A DNA stretch of 64,000 nucleotides, taken from Lethocerus indicus. Its lineage: Eukaryota > Arthropoda > Insecta > Hemiptera > Belostomatidae. The notes beneath the pieces were generated by a model. The model made no database searches, was not told the DNA's origin, and worked only from the letters and a program-made list of their open reading frames with translations. A program made the position numbers and the translations under genes. This document shows positions 52,828 to 64,000 of this stretch, piece by piece (positions within the stretch are counted from its first letter, which is position 1; the number at the start of each line of letters is the position of its first letter). The stretch is taken from the NCBI GenBank assembly GCA_019843655.1, contig JACDQD010000003.1, positions 6,822,925-6,886,924 on the forward strand. Direction: 5' to 3'.

Positions 52828-52832
52828 TTATT
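52827..52832 (-). terminator. OXSM poly(A) signal overlapping stop codon
   Basis: On the minus strand the end reads GAA TAA ATG, so the canonical AATAAA hexamer includes the TAA stop. If used, the 3' UTR would be only about 10-30 nt. Confidence 0.45.
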
Positions 52833-54264
52833 CTTTATATTCTGCAATGCATAAACAGGCATTTGTGCCACCAAATCCAAAAGAATTTTTCAAAGCTACT
52901 TTGTGATTGGCTTTCCACTCTTGCTTATATTTGGGGACACAATTGATCTTTCCCACTTCATCACAAGGATTTTCCAAGTTAACAGTTGGTGGTAGGATCC
53001 CATGATGACAGGCTAAAACGGTAAACAAACTTTCTAAATTACCTGCAGCTCCCAACAAGTGACCATGGGCACCTTTCGTTGATGAGACTGCTAATTTGTC
53101 ACTGTGGTTTTTAAATAATGATTTAATTGCCTTAAGTTCAATCGCATCCCCCATGGGTGTAGATGTCGCATGAGCATTTATATAAGTTATATTTTTTGGT
53201 TCCAATTTTGCATCATTAATTGCTCTACTCATTGCTAAATATGCACCTATTCCATCTTCATGTGGTGCTGTTATATGAGAAGCATCACCGGACAAACCGT
53301 ACCCAAGAATTTCAGCATAAATAGTCACTCCTCTTTTTTTTGCGTGATTCAATTCTTCTAAAATTAAAACTGCCGCACCCTCACCCATGATAAATCCATC
53401 TCTGTCTGTATCAAATGGACGTGATGCTTTTTCCGGTTGATCATTAAAAGATGTACTGAGGGCCCTTAGCCTACAAAATCCTGCGATCGCGAGAGGGCTT
53501 ATGCAGGCTTCGGCACCACCACAAACCATGACATCCGCATGGCCTTCCTGTACAAATCTGAAACCATCTCCAATAGCATGAGAACCTGTGGCACAAGCAG
53601 TGGAAACAGTATGATTAGGGCCCTGAAATCCAAATTTCATACTTATCTGGCCTGCTGCCATATTAGGTAATATCCTGGGGACAAAAAATGGACTGACTTT
53701 CTTGTAACTCTTTTTTAAAGCTTCCCCCGTGTCACAGATATCAACTAAATCGACCATACCCATTCCTACGCACACACCGGTTCTCTGCTTAGAAAGAGAG
53801 TCACTTGGAGTCCAGTCAGCATCTTTTAAAGCTTCAATACCACTTACGAGACCATAAATAGTTGCGGGGGACATAGTTCTTTCGTCGCTTTTAGTTATAT
53901 AATTTAATATATTTAGCTGATCCTGACCGCTACCACGAATTACGGGGGCCGCTACTTTGCACGGTAGTTTTTCGTATTCTTCTCCTTCTAGCTTTCTGAG
54001 GCCGTTGCCTCCGGATGTAAGAATTCTCCATGCCGATTTAACAGAATTTCCTAAAGATGACACTAATCCTAGACCCGTAACTACAACCCTTCTTTTCATT
54101 CCTGAGGAAAAGTCACAGTTAGAGGCAATCGACGGGAGGTTACTAATCTGCTCTGTTTTCGTGCGCTTGTAATCTCGAGAACTGAAATGAATTCGGTTTT
54201 CGCTTGACTTTCTGCACCAGCCTTTAAACTTTGTCGCTATGTCTACATTTATTAAGGCGTACAA
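52828..54264 (-). CDS. OXSM: Mitochondrial 3-oxoacyl-ACP synthase (KAS II type)
   Basis: This beta-ketoacyl synthase elongates acyl chains on mitochondrial ACP by decarboxylative condensation with malonyl-ACP, supporting lipoate synthesis. It is intronless, 478 residues. The core starts at KRRVVVTGLGLVSSLG. The active-site cysteine is in STACATGSHAIGDG. The two catalytic histidines are in NAHATSTPMGD and GAHGHLLGAAG. The C-terminal glycine-rich NSFGFGGTNA loop is intact. The first Met (54264) precedes about 56 residues rich in Lys, Arg and Ser with few acids, fitting a mitochondrial presequence. The next Met (MKRR) would delete it, so 54264 is preferred. This places the coding start inside the first coding exon of the divergent MMAB-like gene. 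Confidence 0.96.
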   Translation of the reverse strand: MYALINVDIATKFKGWCRKSSENRIHFSSRDYKRTKTEQISNLPSIASNCDFSSGMKRRVVVTGLGLVSSLGNSVKSAWRILTSGGNGLRKLEGEEYEKLPCKVAAPVIRGSGQDQLNILNYITKSDERTMSPATIYGLVSGIEALKDADWTPSDSLSKQRTGVCVGMGMVDLVDICDTGEALKKSYKKVSPFFVPRILPNMAAGQISMKFGFQGPNHTVSTACATGSHAIGDGFRFVQEGHADVMVCGGAEACISPLAIAGFCRLRALSTSFNDQPEKASRPFDTDRDGFIMGEGAAVLILEELNHAKKRGVTIYAEILGYGLSGDASHITAPHEDGIGAYLAMSRAINDAKLEPKNITYINAHATSTPMGDAIELKAIKSLFKNHSDKLAVSSTKGAHGHLLGAAGNLESLFTVLACHHGILPPTVNLENPCDEVGKINCVPKYKQEWKANHKVALKNSFGFGGTNACLCIAEYKE

Positions 54265-55849
54265 TCGTTCTAAATATTTATTTCCTCAAATTATAAACAG
54301 ATATTGGTATGTTCCCAGTTATTAATTTCCGTTTTTTCTATAGGTTAGTGTTATGGATTTTTATTGCTCTATGTATTTGCTTCTAGTTCTGTTAGTTCGC
54401 ATAACAATCCTGGATTTACAACTGAAGGTGACACTGGGTTCACAAATGTAGATGGAATATTTATATCCAAAGATGACCAAATTTTTAATGCTGTTGGGGC
54501 AGCCAGGGAATTGTCATCATATATCGGGTAATAGCATTAATTACTTAAATTTAATGCTATTGGTTAATTTTGGAAGTTTCTAAGTGAGTAAGTTTTTCTC
54601 TTTTGAAGTTTCAGATTGGAACATAGGATGAATATATAATTGTATACAATTCCAACATTTAATTTTTGTTTTATGTTTTAGATTTGCCAGAGAATTCGCT
54701 ATTGACAACAATCATCCTTACACTGACAAACTTACAAGGATTCAAACTCTCCTAGTTGATATAGCCATATCAGTCACCCACTCTCAAAATGAAGATGATA
54801 ATAGATTCTCTGAAAAGAATACCAAAGAAATTGAAGAATGGATTCAGGAATATGGCACAAATTTGACTCCTAGGGAAAAATACATCTTGCCTGTAAAATT
54901 TTCTTTTTAAATCCCTAAAGTTGAATCCTAAAGGACATAGCAATTTAAAAAAATATATATTGTATTTCAGGGAGGTGGAAAAGCTGCAGCTTCCCTTCAT
55001 GTGGCAAGAAATGTATGTCAACGTGCTGAGAGATCAATTTTGCCTTTAGTCAAACAAGGAATAGTTGATAAAGAGATTTTAGTCTACTATAATAGGTACT
55101 GTATTTGTGTGTACACATTATCCAATTTCAAATGATTATGTGGTTTGTATTATCCGTTATTATTTTGGTTTTGGGGCAACTAGCTCATAGGACAACATTT
55201 TTGCTTTCATTTTGGAAGGTTTTAAACATTCCAGTAGTTCTTCATCTTTTGAAACTATTAATAACACACCATAGTAGAGGTCATTCCCTCCTTTTATTTT
55301 TTTAAATTTTTTCTTTATGTAGATCTATTGCTTCACCTTACCAATATTATTTTGTTGCTATTGCCATTTCCTTCATAATTATATTATTATTAATTATTAT
55401 TATTATTGTGTCATATAATATATTATTATTATATTATTTTCCTTTATTATTATTTATTATTTAATAAATTAAATTAATTTATTAATTATTATATTATATT
55501 AAAATTTTATATTATTACTGCAGCACAACCCTCACCACGAAACTTAGCCAAATGGGCCTGAGATCCCAATTCCATTTTTCAGCATGTGGAACTGATTGCA
55601 CTTTGTCTCCTAAAGTATTCAGAGGAGAATGAAAGAAACCCTTATCATAATTGTTCAATAGTTCATTTCACCATAAATCTAAGGGAAGAGATTCCTCTGT
55701 CAAGTCCTTAAGAACTATTATTTTCTTTTTCCAGGCTGGGTGATTTTCTGTTAACGGTATCCCGATTTGCAGCAAAGACCGACAAAAGAACAGAATCTGT
55801 TTATTCACCATCAGGAACTCATAGCTCAAAAAGTGCCAAACACATGTAG
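54239..55849 (+). CDS. MMAB: MMAB-like corrinoid (cobalamin) adenosyltransferase
   Basis: MMAB adenylates cob(I)alamin to adenosylcobalamin for methylmalonyl-CoA mutase in mitochondria. Exons: 54239-54306, 54387-54527, 54682-54892, 54971-55095, 55735-55849; phases fit, giving 219 residues. Residues 1-23 are basic and hydrophobic (MSTFIKAYNRSKYLFPQIIN), like a mitochondrial presequence. Family features: EGDTGFTN near the ATP-binding loop, KDDQIFNAVGAARELSS, a long helical segment, ILP followed by GGGKAAASLH, CQRAERS, and LGDFLLTVSRFAA. Several strongly conserved positions differ from the usual enzymes: the TGDKG loop, the DELSS aspartate and the last Arg of the RxERR motif. Activity is therefore uncertain. 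It is head to head with OXSM and tail to tail with SBDS. Confidence 0.88.
55096..55734 (+). other. MMAB-like intron 4
   Basis: AT-rich intron with a low-complexity TTA/ATT stretch at about 55370-55510. No gene is seen. Confidence 0.8.
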
Positions 55850-56154
55850 TATTTCAGTAATAAGTAGAACCATTATGAACTTAGCATAGATAAACATCTG
55901 ACATAATCTTTGTATCATATTATATGTCAGTTAGACATCATTTGTGATCATAAATTTAAACAAATTTAAGTTGTAATCTCTTAAGTTAATGTAATTACAC
56001 TAATCCTGCATTTATAGAAATATTCTTTTACTTGTAACCCTTTGTTATATAAATAATATTTCGGGATTACTGAATCTTAAAACATGAATATGATTATTTA
56101 TATTGTAAGAATTTTATTTTTTTAAACAGTTATTTATTAAATTAACAATATAAA
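55850..56154. other. Convergent 3' region of MMAB-like gene and SBDS
   Basis: 305 bp between two opposing stop codons, AT-rich. A TTTATT at about 56132 reads AATAAA on the SBDS strand, about 20 nt past its stop. Confidence 0.6.
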
Positions 56155-58404
56155 TTATTCCAACACTTCTTCTCCTTCTGTCACTTCTTTCAAGTTCAAC
56201 AATTCCAATAACCCATTACTTCCTTTCGATGAATGAACCAGCTCATCAACTTCTCTATAGTGACCAGGGTCTATGAGGCAAACCTGCAGTTTTAATTTTT
56301 AAAAAATTAAATTTCTTATTAACATAAAATATAATACTAATAATAACATACTAACAATGAAGAAATGGTTGAATGCTCAGAATGCAATTTCTTCAATCAT
56401 TTGATTACATTACATAAGAATAATTTTGTAAACTATAATATTTACCATATTTAATTCTCCATTGTCCCAGTTTTCAGACTCAATACTGGTTGTAAGTTTT
56501 GAAAGTTTTTCTCGTATTTTCCTAGACTCTTTTCCAGAAAAAACAACCCGCACTAGCATTTGTGCACGCTCCAAAGGCATTATTGCTTTCAATTCAGGTA
56601 TAACATCAAGTGCCTAAAAAATATGGTTTTTAATTTTAGAAATAAGAAATTTTAAATATGTGAGCTTTAATTGAGTAGAAAATTTCAATGCAATTATCTA
56701 TTATTTTATTATGTATTTTATTATGTTGTGTGTTATTTATAATTTTCTGTAAATTTTCTAAAATCATGTTTGAACTTGATAACAATGTTACTTACTTGCT
56801 GCTTAGCATTTCGGTTTGGCTTAATAGAAAAATGAATATCCTTCATCGCCTTTTCAATCATTGAAACTGAGTAGGGTCGTTTTGTTGCAGGGTTAACACA
56901 CTTGTCTAAAATAAAACATGTTTGCAAATGATGTGTTTGAAATGTGAAAAATAAATTATTTTTTCCAGAATAATTTTATATACTTTTGCATGACAACGTA
57001 TCACTATATGAACTTATTCCATTAACATAGTAAACAGAATGCTTTTTATTGGATATTTATATCTTTGCTTTGAGTACAAAACTCAACTTTTTTGTTTGGT
57101 CATTGCTGAAGTTCTTCTAATCATATTGACGAATATGAATTATAATGTCACTTTCAAAAAATGAAGGAGAACATTCATAATTTTTCATAACTAATTTTCC
57201 TTTCTGAGGAGGCAACATGACAAAGTTAACAAATTCAACCAGATCTGTACTCCAAATCTTAATAAAACAACAAAACCAAAGGTCACAATGAATGATAAAC
57301 CCTGTCCTAATTCTATTATTAACTGCTTGACAATTCGATCAGAAGGACAATTGAGACAAGATAATTTCTTTATGATTCCCCTTTTAAAGAAACAAGTTAT
57401 AATATAGTGGGCAAGGTTAATGTTTTCTTTACGGTTTTTTAAAAATATTTTGATAATAATGAATTACCACAATACAAATTTATTTCATAAATAAAAAATT
57501 TTATTCATAAAATTAAATTAAATATCATATCAAATTTTAATGACATAAAATATGTGAACTTATTGCTGTGTATATATAAATAACAATGAGTGGTTTTAGC
57601 TTAACCAAGCAATACTTTTCAAATAGGTCAGTACTTATTCAAAGGAATTATGATTTGTGCATTGAAATTCTTTCATACCTGCCACAGTAGTTGCAATATC
57701 TTTGAATAATGAATCCAACTGGTTTTGCCTCTCTTTGTCAGATACTTGAAGTTCACCCTTCTTCAGGATTTCTTTGCATATTTCTGTCATATCATCTTTA
57801 CCAAAAGCTTTCACCAAATCCTCTTTTTTAGCCACCTGACCTTTGGAGACATTCAAGAAAACTGTGTGTGTCTGTAAAACTTCATCAATATCTTTTTCAC
57901 TGCAAAACAACATCATCATTTAACTTGTATATAATTAGATAATATTGTACATAATATTGGACAAGAATAAAATTATGACATTCCAATTTATCTATACGAT
58001 AAAATGTGTACATTCTACCTATATTCACATATTCATTTTACTTATAAATGTGCATTATTCATTCACCTTACATAGCGGAGCTATGTAGTTATGTATAAAA
58101 TAAGGTATATGATAATTTTATTTAAGCCATACCACTAGTAAATGACCATACCACCTATAAGGAATAAATACTACCAAAATAAATATAAATAATACTACTA
58201 TTAAATACTAATACTATAATCATTAGTAGTTAATTTAAGGTACTTTCTCATTATTGTGCAATGCAATACATACACATTATTCCTCCAAGAAACAACTTTA
58301 TTCTTATAACAGGCAATCTCAAAACGCTTTCCAGCTTTTTTTAGTCGGACAACCGCAACATTTGTCAACCTGATCTGGTTTGTAGGGGTAAATATTTTTG
58401 ACAT
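56155..58404 (-). CDS. SBDS: SBDS ribosome maturation factor
   Basis: SBDS works with the GTPase EFL1 to release eIF6 from nascent 60S subunits in the cytoplasm. Exons on the minus strand: 58274-58404, 57679-57899, 56796-56905, 56446-56613, 56155-56283; phases agree and total 252 residues, the usual length. Domain I starts [19 protein letters not shown] and continues with [14 protein letters not shown]. The exon 1/2 join recreates [14 protein letters not shown], fixing the donor at 58273. [27 protein letters not shown] and AMKDIHF follow, then the C-terminal [16 protein letters not shown] and an acidic end. All three domains look intact. It diverges from choline kinase to its right. Confidence 0.97.
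56906..57678 (-). other. SBDS intron 2
   Basis: AT-rich intron without recognisable features. Confidence 0.8.
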
Positions 58405-59333
58405 TCTTGAAAACTATACATGAAACACTATAACCTGACTATCACCGTAAACTTCACGTCATGTTCATGCTTTCTGTTATGAGAATCAGTCGATTATTAG
58501 AACGAGCTAAATAGTCGATTTTGTTGTTAACTACTACTATGATACCTGAGTTCTGGATTATTAATAGTGCTTCAAATTTTTTATTTTAAATACTTTCGTC
58601 CGTTTTTATGTAATTATATAATAGGTTGCTGGCTGTTGTTATAATTTCTGAACCCATTAAAACATTTTAATAGCTATGTGTATTTTGCATTCATGAAAGT
58701 TATTTTATTCTTAAAACCAACATTTTTATTAGCTATTTCAGGTTCAATAGCATGTCACATAAGCGACTCTTTATATTGAATCTATTAATTTTTAAGGTGT
58801 ATATGACCAATTTATTAGATTATCAATCTAGATTAGAACAATGGAATTATAATTTTCATTAATGAAGACAGTAATAATTAAATATTTATTTTTCGTTTTC
58901 TTTTTTACATATTCGCCTAAATTTCTTAAGAATTTCAACACTAGTTGCATTACCACACAATCGGCATATTGATTATTAATTGTAGACATATAGATTTATT
59001 AATCATAATTTATTCGTTGTTATAAAAAATATTATACTTTTTTAAAGAATAATTCGCTACAAATTTAATTATATTATTTGAATAAAATTAGAGAAACAGG
59101 ATACAATATAACACTGTGTTGCTTGAGTTGGTAGACGTTGAATCAGATATCACTCGCTGACGTCAGAGCGTAACATTTCCATAAATTTACTTGTGAGGCA
59201 ACTCCCAGATCACTATTGGTTCTGTGAATTACCACGTAGCAAACTGAATTCTCTTATTAAAACCTTTATTTCTTACCAACTAATAAGTCAAAACAACATT
59301 TATAGTAAACTTCAAAAGCTACTGCTTCGAAAA
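58405..59333. promoter_or_regulatory. Divergent promoter region, SBDS / choline kinase
   Basis: 929 bp between the SBDS start and the first candidate choline-kinase exon. It is mostly AT-rich. A perfect palindromic CRE-like site, TGACGTCA, lies at 59158-59165 in a small CpG-containing patch (about 59130-59175), in otherwise CpG-poor DNA. This is a plausible proximal promoter element for the kinase. Confidence 0.5.
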
Positions 59334-59675
59334 ATGGGTCTTCGCGAAAAGGTATTTCTTGCATGTTATTTTTTTTCCAACCTTTCCCGATGCGCAGAAA
59401 CGTCCCTCAGAATTATGCGGAACGAAACTTGAGTGTTGCCATTATCTGCGTCATAACTTTATTTACACACTTTCTATTTTATTTAGTTATAGTTATTTTA
59501 ATGTAAGAGACTATTTAGGGGAAAGTGGCAGTTTTAAGTATCAATTACATTTTTTTCCCTAGCACCCCCAAGTTTTTTTCCATATTTCAATAAGTTACGT
59601 CATCATATTTTTTTTGTAGTTATCCTCATTAAGTTTATATACTTTGCAGTTTACCGTATTTTTACAGTTTACAAT

Positions 59676-59736
<61 letters not shown>

Positions 59737-62465
59737 AGACCGCCATTTTTGTTTTTTACTATTCCTTCTTTCTGTCTTAATATGACACCCAAACCATATA
59801 TGCACAGATGGGCTGTGTACACATAAGCAGTTGATTATACACAGTCTATAATTATGATACCTGAAATGGCTATATTTGTTTATGAATAATGCCTTTTAAA
59901 ATATTTTAAAAGTTATTAGTTATTTGTAGCCTAGATTATTTTTTCTTAAGGCAAATATGCATGCAAATATAAATTAAATGTATTATATTTTTTAATTAGT
60001 TACTTATAGAACTTTGTGTATTTGTGTGGAATACTTATTTGTATAATTAATACATTTTTAAAAAATAACATTATTATTGCTTTGATACTTTATTACATTA
60101 TTTGAATAATTTGTTTTTTTTTTCAATGAATTTGATAAGATTGAATAAGAAGTTCATATTTATTTTAAAGAATTGTTTATAAAATGAATTCATTTAATTT
60201 TTTATTACATTTTTAAGGAGATTTATGTTTTTTTCAAATAGATGTTGGGAGATAGTGCGGAGATGGTTGAAACTGCTGTAAGAATATGCCGAGGTTATTT
60301 GAATGGCGCTTGGAAAAAAATAACAGCAAATGACGTTACTGTTAAAAGAGTGAGGTATGCTATTTCTATATTTTCATTTTAAAATATTGATAATACAAAT
60401 AATAATAGAAAGGTAAATTATTGAGACTTTATTTTATTTTATTTATCTTTCATATCTGTTATTTATTTTATATTTTATTTATTCGTATTCATAATAAATA
60501 TACACTCATAAAAAGAGAAATTTCTCTATAGATTTTATTCCACATATTAATTAAGCGAGTTCTATTAATGCTATATTAAATTGATTTTTTTTTTTTATGG
60601 GTATATCACAATAAAATCAGGGCATTAATCATTGATATTATTATCATTTCGCACAGTACGTTTTAGATAAGTTATCTTAATGTTCTCTTGTTCAGGATGC
60701 ATATATGGCCTAAATGTTAATCAAATATCAGAGAAGCCAAAGGGGTACAGGCATATTATATGTAGTCTAACTTTTAAAACACTGTGGGTGAATGAATGTT
60801 TGTTTTATTCAAGTACATGTTTATATTGACTGCATTTTTTTATCTCTGTCTGCAGAACTGTGGCAGACAGTTCTAATAATAGAGGTTCCTTATCAGTATT
60901 TTTCGTTTTCTTTTTTATATTTATTTTTTTAAATAAAAATATGTTCCAAACCATTGGGTTTATCAATTTATTATTTTCTACTCAGAATGTGAATTATTTT
61001 GTGTTCCATTTTTCTGAACAATTAGAATGGCTCAACACTAATTGTCTCAAATAACATTGCCCACCTAATAAGTTAGTTTCAGTTATGTAATGGTCTTAAA
61101 TAGGCCTCATGTTTATACTATGTTATAGCTCTTTTAAAACTTCAATTTTAAAAATAATTTTGTAATTATTAATATTTTTTCAGGTTTAGTTGTAAACTAC
61201 ATACTGATAGTTATATATGCATTTCATATGATTGCATAATGTGTTCATTTGTTACTGTTTATATATATATTCACTTGTTACAAGTTAGATATGTATTACT
61301 AAATACTTAGATATTTGTTTCTTTTCATTTAAATATTACATCAGTTTTTATCTTGAATCATAAACCAGATAAATGCATAATTTGTAAGTAATGGAATTTA
61401 GTATCAACCTTTATACACTTTTTTAACATGCTAGTCAAATTTATGCAATTTTATAATCAGTAAACTTTTTGGCTTCAAAACGTATGATGCACAATCAACA
61501 ATGATGAATTTAATATGTTAAATTAATGAAAAACTTATTTACATTATTAATATATTGTGTGATTGTATTTAATGTTAACATCTCTCTATGTTTATTGGAC
61601 TCTTTTTAAATGGAAAATTTCTAATACAAATTTTAAGGTACACACATTAATATTATGTTTTTACAGTGGTGGGCTGAGCAACTGGTTGTACCAGGTATGC
61701 CTTGAGAAAGGAACAGCAAAACCAAAACAGGTTCTTTTACGGCTATATGGTCAGACACATGGAGAAGGAGCTTTAGAGTCTCTGATTACGGAGTCTGTAA
61801 TATTTACCCTCCTCTCAGAGAGGAGGTTGGGGCCAAGGCTTCATGGAATTTTCCCAGGAGGCAGAATTGAAGAATATATTCCTGTATGTTCCAATTATGT
61901 AACATTTTTCTTATGATTGATAGGAATGATTATTTCATGTTCATTCTCTGAAATGAGAGGAAGTGAAATTAAAATATCAGGAAATTGAATGGAAAGGGTT
62001 ATTAATAGTGAATTTTAAAAAGTGACTGTTATGAATTTACTATTTTAAAATATGTTATACCCTATTGTTTGAAGATTAAAATAAACTGTTCTTATTGGGT
62101 ACATCTGTTAAATTTCAGGCTAGACCTTTGAAGTTGCATGAAATGTCTGATCCCAAAATGAATATGCTTGTAGCAGAAAAGATGGCAGCTATTCATACTA
62201 TGAATGTACCAATCAGTAAGGAACCTCATTGGCTTTGGAACACTATTGACAGGTGCGCTGGGAATATAGAATTGAAATTATTTAATTATTCGATTTATAG
62301 ACCATTCCTACATGTTCATTTTTTTCAGATGGCTTCAGAATATTGAAGAGATGAATTCAAAAGATTGTAGTGATTTACATCCAGTAGCGAAGAAAATTGT
62401 TTCAAAGCATTTGAGATCTGAACTAGCTTGGTTGAGGTAAAGCTTTTTCAGGTTTTTTTATTTTT

Positions 62466-62528
<63 letters not shown>

Positions 62529-62974
62529 TATTTGGAAAGTAGTTTTTGAATGAAACTACTTACAAAGACAAATAAAAAATGTTAGAAGAATGTTGAAAAT
62601 CTATGAAAGGATTTAGCTCTGACTATGAAAACTATATGGTTTTATACTTGGGAGTTTATTTTTGCATTTAAAAATATTTTAAATTATATTTAAAAAAGCA
62701 AACAAAAAAATACATTTTGTTATTTAGGAACCATCTTATGAAAGTTCATTCTCCTGTTGTATTCTGCCACAATGACCTCCAAGAAGGGAATATTCTCCTG
62801 CGTGAAGATACTGCTGAGCCTTCGATGGTCATCATTGATTTTGAATATTGCTCTTACAATTATCGTGGATTTGACTTGGCCAATCATTTCATTGAATGGG
62901 TTTATGATTACACTAACCCTGAGTATCCTAACTTCAGCGTCTTCAGGGAGAACTATGCTTCCCAATCACAAATG
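59334..62974 (+). CDS. Choline/ethanolamine kinase, 3' end outside window
   Basis: It phosphorylates choline or ethanolamine with ATP, the first step of the Kennedy phospholipid pathway. Secure exons: 60242-60354, 61667-61883, 62119-62252, 62329-62436, 62728-62974, with matching phases. Motifs in order: SGGLSNWLYQV and VLLRLYG (ATP-binding lobe), GRIEEYIPARPL, KEPHWLW, then the catalytic VFCHNDLQEGNILL and MVIIDFEYCSYNYRGFDLANHF, the choline-kinase signature. Exon 60242 begins with an ATG directly after an AG acceptor, so a further 5' exon is likely. MGLREK at 59334-59351, ending at a GTATTT donor in phase 0, is the best candidate but uncertain. The C-terminal domain lies beyond 64000. The sequence favours a CHKA/CHKB-type enzyme over the ETNK type. 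Confidence 0.9.
59352..60241 (+). other. Probable choline kinase intron 1 with (TA)n
   Basis: AT-rich DNA between the candidate first exon and exon 60242, with a pyrimidine-rich acceptor. It contains the TA run at 59680-59734. Confidence 0.6.
59680..59734. repeat. (TA)n microsatellite
   Basis: TA dinucleotide run of about 55 bp. Confidence 0.95.
60355..61666 (+). other. Choline kinase intron
   Basis: A 1.3-kb CpG-depleted, AT-rich intron between GTATGC and TTACAG sites. No separate gene is seen. Confidence 0.85.
62467..62526. repeat. (TA)n microsatellite
   Basis: TA run of about 60 bp just downstream of the donor after the choline-kinase exon ending 62436. Confidence 0.95.
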
Positions 62975-64000
62975 GTGAGTTATCAGTTCCACATACCCGT
63001 AATACTGGTTTGATTGAATATATTTTTATTAGAATTTGGGTTATTTTTTTAAATACTAAAAAAATCGAATTAAAAAAAAGTTAAGACATTTCAAATCATT
63101 TGATTAAAGTGTGGCATTTTTCATAATATTCAAAATATGATCTTCAAATTGTTGTATAAAGTAGGATTTATTCATGTTTATCTTTTAGGACAGCAGGTAA
63201 GATATTTCTGACAATTATTTTGTTTAGGCAGTTCATATTTCTTTCAATTAGTTCATTTAAAATTGCCACAATTTACATTTTGAGACAGTGATGTTATACT
63301 TTTGTTTTTTTATGTCTGATATATGCAATCTAAAATGTAAAGTGCACTAATTACTGTATTTTTGTTTTTATTTGATGCAAATATTAAAATGGATATGGCA
63401 GAAGTTATTTTAATAAATTTGTTTGTGTTGCTTATATTAAATTTTACAAGTAACTGAAAATTTTAGTGCACTATATCTCATTTGGATTGTTGTAAAAATT
63501 TATTTCCAAATGCCCAATGTTTTTTGTTAAATTCCAGGTTGTCAGCTGCAACGTGTTCTACTTTATTATTTCGGTTCCATACTCTAGGCTAGTCGTGGTA
63601 TCTGCACTTATCGTAATATACTTACATAAAATCCTCCAGTTTTTTAATGATTTTTCACCTACCTGAAACAAACAAATTTCAGTGTTTGTCAATTGGTTTT
63701 TTCCTAAGTTCAAAATCCAATTTCATATGAAGTGATTTGTACTGCTTTAAAAAGCAGTTTAACTGTCATCCTGGTTATTATTAAACTGAGGATATAATTT
63801 TGATACAGAAAACTTCTGTATCAAATACAGGAGATACGGGAATAGGAATTTGTTTGTTTCTAATGATCAAATTTAACTACTAATCATTAGGGTTCATATT
63901 ATATCATTTCTCTACCCTTCCCTTTATTTTGAATAGAATTTATAATAATTGCCTGTTTCACAGGCTATAAATCTATTGGTAAGTGAAGAATATCATTTCA
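62975..64000 (+). other. Choline kinase intron (to window end)
   Basis: Starts with a consensus GTGAGT donor. No further convincing kinase exon was found before the window ends. A possible acceptor near 63950-63963 leads into a reading that does not resemble the expected family sequence. Confidence 0.65.

Noticed and set aside
59193..59432. 79-codon frame upstream of choline kinase
   Set aside because: Only its short in-frame end at 59334-59351 fits a splice donor; the rest shows no similarity to kinase N-termini and may be 5' UTR.
60860..61054. 64-codon frame in the choline kinase intron
   Set aside because: Phe-rich translation of AT-rich intron, with no family resemblance and no supporting splice sites.
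63952..64000. Possible next choline kinase exon after a TTTCACAG acceptor
   Set aside because: The reading (AINLLVSEEYHF) does not match the expected family sequence well and is cut by the window end.

Overview
The window is nuclear DNA from an animal, most likely an insect. All recognisable genes are typical eukaryotic genes with GT-AG introns, the fringe homologue has an insect-like signal anchor, and AT-rich introns carry many (TA)n microsatellites. Strong CpG depletion in housekeeping gene bodies, next to CpG-rich DNA around a developmental gene, is the mosaic pattern of germline gene-body methylation. That fits a hemimetabolous insect better than a fly, but this is inference. No bacterial, CRISPR or prophage content is visible.

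Layout. 1-35.3 kb: the 5' half of a fringe homologue on the minus strand (three coding exons, very large introns). Its remaining exons must lie left of position 1. Intron 1 holds a GC-rich, env-less Ty3/gypsy-type LTR retrotransposon (about 29.08-34.44 kb, antisense to fringe) with an odd end structure: host flanks of about 186-195 bp are repeated on both sides and the LTRs are reciprocally truncated. Two tRNA-like sequences and a long hairpin lie in the other introns. 36.4-38.7 kb: Mpv17-like protein (+, 3 exons). 40.4-40.9 kb: small intronless Tantalus-like protein (+). 42.2-44.8 kb: neuferricin/CYB5D2 (-, 4 exons). 45.1-51.2 kb: GGNBP2 (+, 12 coding exons). 52.8-54.3 kb: OXSM, mitochondrial 3-oxoacyl-ACP synthase (-, intronless). 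54.2-55.8 kb: MMAB-like corrinoid adenosyltransferase (+, 5 exons). 56.2-58.4 kb: SBDS (-, 5 exons). 59.3 kb to beyond the window: choline/ethanolamine kinase (+, 3' end missing).

From fringe rightwards most genes are arranged as divergent pairs: fringe/Mpv17-like, neuferricin/GGNBP2, OXSM/MMAB and SBDS/choline kinase. Neuferricin and GGNBP2 share a gap of about 315 bp. The predicted OXSM and MMAB coding starts overlap by 26 bp on opposite strands. The products do not form one pathway: Notch glycosylation, organelle membrane protein, chromatin-associated protein, haem-binding secreted protein, a GGNBP2-family protein, mitochondrial fatty-acid synthesis, B12 metabolism, 60S ribosome maturation and phospholipid synthesis. 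I see no new multi-gene system. The most unusual items are the retroelement ends and its tRNA-Phe primer site, the OXSM/MMAB start overlap, the altered MMAB motifs, and the sharp CpG boundary near 36.6 kb.
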